A DNA stretch of 64,000 nt, from contig NC_133401.1 in NCBI RefSeq assembly GCF_047511655.1, positions 11,688,001 to 11,752,000 on the forward strand, written 5' to 3'. This DNA comes from Castor canadensis (Eukaryota > Chordata > Mammalia > Rodentia > Castoridae). The position numbers were made by a program, and so were the translations under genes. Numbering within the stretch: the first letter of the stretch is position 1; each line of letters starts with the position of its first letter. Positions 60,212 to 64,000 of this stretch are shown here, one piece after another. Under the pieces are notes generated by a model that did no database searches, was not told where the DNA came from, and saw only the letters and a list, made by a program, of their open reading frames with translations.

Positions 60212-61869
60212 AAAGGAACTAAAAATATACGATGGAGAAATAGCAGCCTCTTCAACAAAAACTGCTAGGAAAACTGGTTAACAGTCTGCAAAAAACTGAA
60301 ATAGATCCATGTATATCACCCTATACCAAGATTAACTCAAAATGGATCAAGGATCTTAATATCAGACCACAAACTCTTAAGTTGATACAGGAAAGAGTAG
60401 GAAATACTCTGGAGTTAGTTAGTATAGGCAAGAACTTTCTCAACGAAACCCCAGCAGCACAGCAACTAAGAGATAGCATAGATAAATGGGACCTCATAAA
60501 GCTAAAAAGCTTCTGCTCATCAAAAGAAATGGTCTCTAAACTGAAGAGAACACCCACAGAGTGGGAGAAAATATTTGCCAGCTACACATCAGACAAAGGA
60601 CTGATAACCAGAATATATAGGGAACTTAAAAAACTAAATTCTCCCAAAACTAATGAACCAATAAAGAAATGGGCAAGTGAACTAAACAGAACTTTCTCAA
60701 AAGAAGAAATTCAAATGGCGAAAAAAATCACTTGAAAAAATGCTCACCATCTCTAGCAATAAAGGAAATGCAAATTAAAACCACACTAAGATTCCACCTC
60801 ACCCCTGTTAGAATAGCCATCATTAGCAACACCACCAACAACAGGTGTTGGCGAGGATGTGGGGCAAAAGGAACCTTCTTAACACTGCTGGTGGGAATGT
60901 AAACTAGTACAACCACTCTGGAAAAAAATTTGGAGGCTACTTAAAACGCTAAACATTGATCTACCATTTGATCCAGCAATACCACTCTTGAGGATCTACC
61001 CAAAGGAATGTGACACAGGTTACTCCAGAGGCACCTGCACACCCATGTTTATTGTAGCACTATTCACAATAGCCAAGTTATGGAAACAGCCAAGATGCCC
61101 CACCACTGATGAATGAATTAAGAAAATGTGATATCTATACACAATGGAATTTTATGCAGCCATGAAGAAGAATGAAATGTTATCATTTGCTAGTAAATGG
61201 ATGGAATTGGAGAACGTCACTCTGAGTGAGGTTAGCCTGGCCCAAAAGACCAAAAATCGTATGTTCTCTCTCATATGTGGACATTAGATCAAGGGCAAAC
61301 ACAACAATGGGATTGGACTTTGAGCACATGATAAAAGCGAGAACACACAAGGGAGGGGTAAGGATAGGTAAGACACCTAAAAAATTAGCTAGCATTTGTT
61401 GCCCTTAACACAGAGAAACTAAAGCAGATACCTTAAAAGCAACTGAGGCTAATAGGAAAAGGGGACCAGGAACTAGAGAAAAGATTAGATCAAAAAGAAT
61501 TAACCTAGAAGGCAACACACACGTACAGGAAATTAATGTGAGTCAACTCCCTGTATAGCTATCCTTATCTCAACCAGGAACACTTGTTCCTTCCTATTAT
61601 TGCTTATACTCTCTCTTCAACAAAATTAGAGATAAGGGCAAAATAGTTTATGCTGGGTATTGAGGGGGTGGGGGGGAGAGGGAGGGGGCTGGGTGGGTTG
61701 TAAGGGAGAGGGTGGGGGCAGGGAGGAGAAATGACCCAAGCCTTGTATGCACATATGAATAATAAAACAATAAAATTTAAAAAAGAAAGAAAGAATACAC
61801 AGATTGGGGGAAAGAGAAAAATTGATACTGTATTTCAACAATTAAATGAATATTGAAGAATGAAAAAAA
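60212..61869 (+). mobile_element. Young L1, 1.6-kb 3' end with 3' transduction
   Basis: 5'-truncated L1 starting inside ORF2, with nearly intact C-terminal sequence (QLRDSIDKWDLIKLKSFCSS near 60470; frame loss near 60725) and the young-family 3' UTR to about 61790. After its A-rich end about 75 bp of non-L1 sequence (61793-61860) and a second A run follow before the target-site repeat. That repeat, aagaatttcagtcca, is at 60197-60211 and 61870-61884. The extra segment is best explained as 3' flank carried from the source locus. Confidence 0.92.
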
Positions 61870-61884
61870 AAGAATTTCAGTCCA

Positions 61885-62520
61885 TCTTCAGGGTACAGAT
61901 ATGAGCTTTAGGTGTTTTTTGTTTGGTTGTTGGGGTTTTTTGGGGGGGATCGATTATAGGGTGTTTATTTGTTTGTACTGGGGCTTGAACTCAGCATCTC
62001 CCTTGAACTTTAAGTGTAAAAAGAGGAAGAATGGGGGAAAGGTATAAGAGGTATATATAAATGAATAATTGAATAGTCCTGGTCAAAATATGATGAAATG
62101 TTGCTCACGATCTCAGGACTGATCAGGTAAGACCTTGTCACAATTAGAAAGACACCGTTGCTGTCAACTCTTGCCACAAGATGTTTATCCATCAGTCCTA
62201 TCTGTTTCTGGAAGCCAGGTTGACTAAAAGGACAAAATGGCTGAGAGCGAGGAAAACAGATACAAAATGGAGGCAGGGACGCCCAGTTTTTTTCCTGCTC
62301 TTAGTTCCTCTTTGCACACTCAGGCCCAAAGTGAAGAGTCGGTGCTTTTAGCAAAAGCAGTTTCCTGAGTACCTGAGACATTGATACAAGGTCTTTCCAC
62401 TTTACTTCACTGATTAGTCACAGTAGCTTTATAAAGTAAGAAAATCACAGCCACTGCTTTGATAAGGAGAAAAATTCAACTTATGGTTTAACTCACAGGG
62501 AGGGGCTGAGGGTCACTCAC
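61885..62520. other. Intergenic, LTR-like traces
   Basis: 62230-62300 ('aaggacaaaatggctgagag', 'acaaaatggaggcagggacg') has the look of an old LTR, possibly one element with 60090-60200 across the L1. A truncated SINE end ('ggggcttgaactcagcatct') is at 61980-62000. Nothing is firm. Confidence 0.35.
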
Positions 62521-62690
62521 AGCTCACGACCAGTGCAAGGGGGTCACTCTTGCTGGAACTGGCCAGGTTGGAGACCTCACACTGATATACTCCGGTGTCC
62601 TCCCTCCTTACGGGGTCTATGCTAAGGGAGCTATTATCTTGGGATGGTGTCATCCTCTCTGTGAACCACAGACTAAAATTTTTGTGACTT
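62521..62690 (-). pseudogene. CEACAM-type immunoglobulin C2 exon, truncated
   Basis: Minus strand reads SLWFTERMTPSQDNSSL, then SIDPVRREDTGVYQCEVSNL and ASSSKSDPLALVVS, ending in a donor 'agct|gtgagtga' at 62521/62520. This is the C-terminal two thirds of an A/B-type Ig domain of the carcinoembryonic-antigen family, with the D-T-G-V-Y-Q-C motif around the second Cys. The Trp of strand C sits directly before TERM, so about 7 residues of the C-C' turn are deleted. The first half, with the first Cys and an acceptor, is not found upstream (62690-62930). A normal exon of this class is about 255-280 bp. Probably a gene fragment from a neighbouring CEACAM or PSG cluster. Confidence 0.82.
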
Positions 62691-62929
62691 TATAAAATAT
62701 CAGACCCTACTGTTCTGTACACACATATATGTAGGAGAGCCATTTTGTCCATCCTATCCCTCCCTGTGGCCATGTAAGATTTACATAAAATAGGAAGGCG
62801 TTCACTCTTTGTTAAATCCACAGGGTTTCTCAGTCTAACAGGACTTTTTTCCTGGCCTGTGGACTGAATGTAACAGGGAAGAAGTTGTAGGTTTAACAAA
62901 AGACTGGCACTCTTAAGAATCAAAGGAAA
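62691..62929. other. Nothing recognised
   Basis: Sequence upstream (in gene direction) of the CEACAM-type exon. No first half of the Ig domain is readable in any frame. Confidence 0.45.
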
Positions 62930-63575
62930 TTACCTCAACACAAGAAAGGCCACGTGTGAAAAGTTCACAGGTATCGTAATAGTTAGTGATGAAACACTGA
63001 AAGCTTTTACTCTAAGACCAGGGACAAGACAAAGTGCTTCTTTCACCACTTTTGTTCATCGTAAGACTGGAAGTCCTAGTCAGAACAATCAGGCAAACAA
63101 AAGAAGTAAAATCCATCTAAAGTGGTAAAGAAGACTATCTCCGTACACAAATTACATGATTTTATATTTGAACACCTAAAATCCCACGAAACAATAGTTA
63201 CAAATAACAAATTCAGCAAAGTTCACAATGTACAAATTTACACACCAAAATCACTTGTACTTCTATATACTAACAATGAACAATCACAAAATGACATTAA
63301 GAAGACAATTCCACTTATAATGGTATCAAAAAGAATGCAATCTGTAGGGATAAACTTAACCTAGGAGGCAAAATATTCTCTAAAAAACTACAGGGTTGGC
63401 AAAGTGGCTCAAGCAGTAACAGTACCTGCCTCATGAGTGTGAGGCCCTATGTTCAAACCCCAGTACTGCCTAAAAAAACTACATAACATTACTGAAAGAA
63501 ATAAAAGCAGACATAAATAAATAGAAAGACATCCCATGTTCATGGATTGATAGACTTACTATTGCTAAGATGCAG
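62930..63575 (+). mobile_element. L1 ORF2 reverse-transcriptase fragment with a nested SINE
   Basis: Words of ORF2 RT: SLVLLYTNNEQSQNDIKK near 63255, 'ggataaacttaac' at 63350, and 'catcccatgttcatggattg' at 63532. The tRNA-like SINE at 63385-63475 splits it, with aaaaactaca on both sides (about 63383 and 63474). Confidence 0.8.
63385..63475 (+). mobile_element. tRNA-like SINE monomer
   Basis: 'gtggctcaagcagtaacagt', then 'atgttcaaaccccagtactg', inserted in the L1 fragment with a 10-bp target repeat. Confidence 0.9.
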
Positions 63576-64000
63576 TTGGGTCTTCAGAGCCAGGACACAG
63601 CTCAGAGGCATCGTCCCCAAGACTCACTTTTCCCATTTCCCTGCACCTGAGCCAGGGATGCTCTGACATTGATTGACTTCACAATTCACAATTTATCCAT
63701 ATTCAGGACAGGCTCCCCAGACTCCTCCACCCACCCCATCTCACCCTAGATGGCGTCAGAGCAGAGCCAGTCACTGGGGGAGGGGGAAGCAGAGCTCTGA
63801 GCTGCTCCTCCCCCATGCAGTATGTGAGCAGGAGTGAGGAGTTCAATTCTCTGTGGAAACAGCCTTGTATGCTCCTTTTAGCTCACAGAGATAGTAAAAG
63901 AAAACAAAGAGACACAGAAAAGGAGTGTGTTCATCGCCTTTTTGTTCTATAACAAATACCAGAGACAATCAATGTATAAATAGAAAAGGCTCCACACGGT
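63576..64000. other. GC-richer terminal stretch, unassigned
   Basis: 63580-63850 is unique-looking and richer in G/C ('ggggagggggaagcagagct', 'gagctgctcctcccccatgc'). It could be promoter or exon-bearing sequence of a CEACAM-type neighbour on the minus strand, but I see no leader peptide or firm splice site. The window ends here. Confidence 0.3.

Noticed and set aside
60382-60735. 117-residue open frame as a host gene
   Set aside because: Same L1 ORF2 C-terminal sequence, in the young L1 at 60212-61869.

Overview
This window is mammalian nuclear DNA: intron-split genes, no operons, and very heavy SINE and L1 content. The dominant SINE has a 3' tRNA-like unit (core ggctcaagtggtagagtgcc, then a Pol III B box and an A tail). 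It is often preceded by one or two B1-like monomers (the 'ctgtaatcctagctac' type). With B1-like units, one classic ID-type element and recently active L1s, this points to a rodent. I associate this composite SINE with Castor (beaver), but that is recall and was not checked.

Region 1 (about 3.6-19.4 kb, minus strand) is a complete KRAB C2H2 zinc-finger gene. I could join it exon by exon: ATG exon 17158-17209, KRAB-A 15963-16089, KRAB-B 14819-14920, zinc-finger exon 4690-6911. Splice phases agree and give 819 codons plus stop. A GC-rich promoter lies at about 18.7-19.4 kb. The finger array was enlarged by a 12-finger (1008 bp) tandem duplication. Its distal copy is cut off by a 1-bp deletion, leaving a decayed finger tail at 3640-4689. 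The introns are full of repeats, including a broken L1 with two younger L1 copies nested in it.

Region 2 (19.4-25.3 kb) is mostly SINEs and AT-rich DNA, plus a minus-strand protein-like remnant (about 19.8-20.4 kb) that I cannot name.

Region 3 (25.3-47.3 kb) is a large inverted duplication. The arms are 25.3-29.5 kb and 42.5-47.3 kb, separated by about 13 kb of old L1 and SINE sequence. Most of each arm is clearly diverged, but about 0.85 kb at the outer ends is nearly identical and contains exon-like blocks with splice sites. Just beyond the right arm is an intact vomeronasal type-1 receptor gene (48976-49878), so the conserved blocks may be its 5' untranslated exons and flank.

Region 4 (49.9-64 kb) holds a processed pseudogene of connexin-45 (GJC1) at about 51.9-53.45 kb, several ancient repeats, a young L1 that carries a 3' transduction (60.2-61.9 kb), and a truncated CEACAM-type immunoglobulin exon on the minus strand (62521-62690). 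KRAB-ZNF, V1R and CEACAM genes are clustered families that share chromosomal neighbourhoods in mammals, so the mix is coherent. No bacterial, CRISPR, tRNA or rRNA gene was found. I see no undescribed gene system. The most unusual items are the inverted repeat with a sharp identity step and the truncated finger-array duplication.
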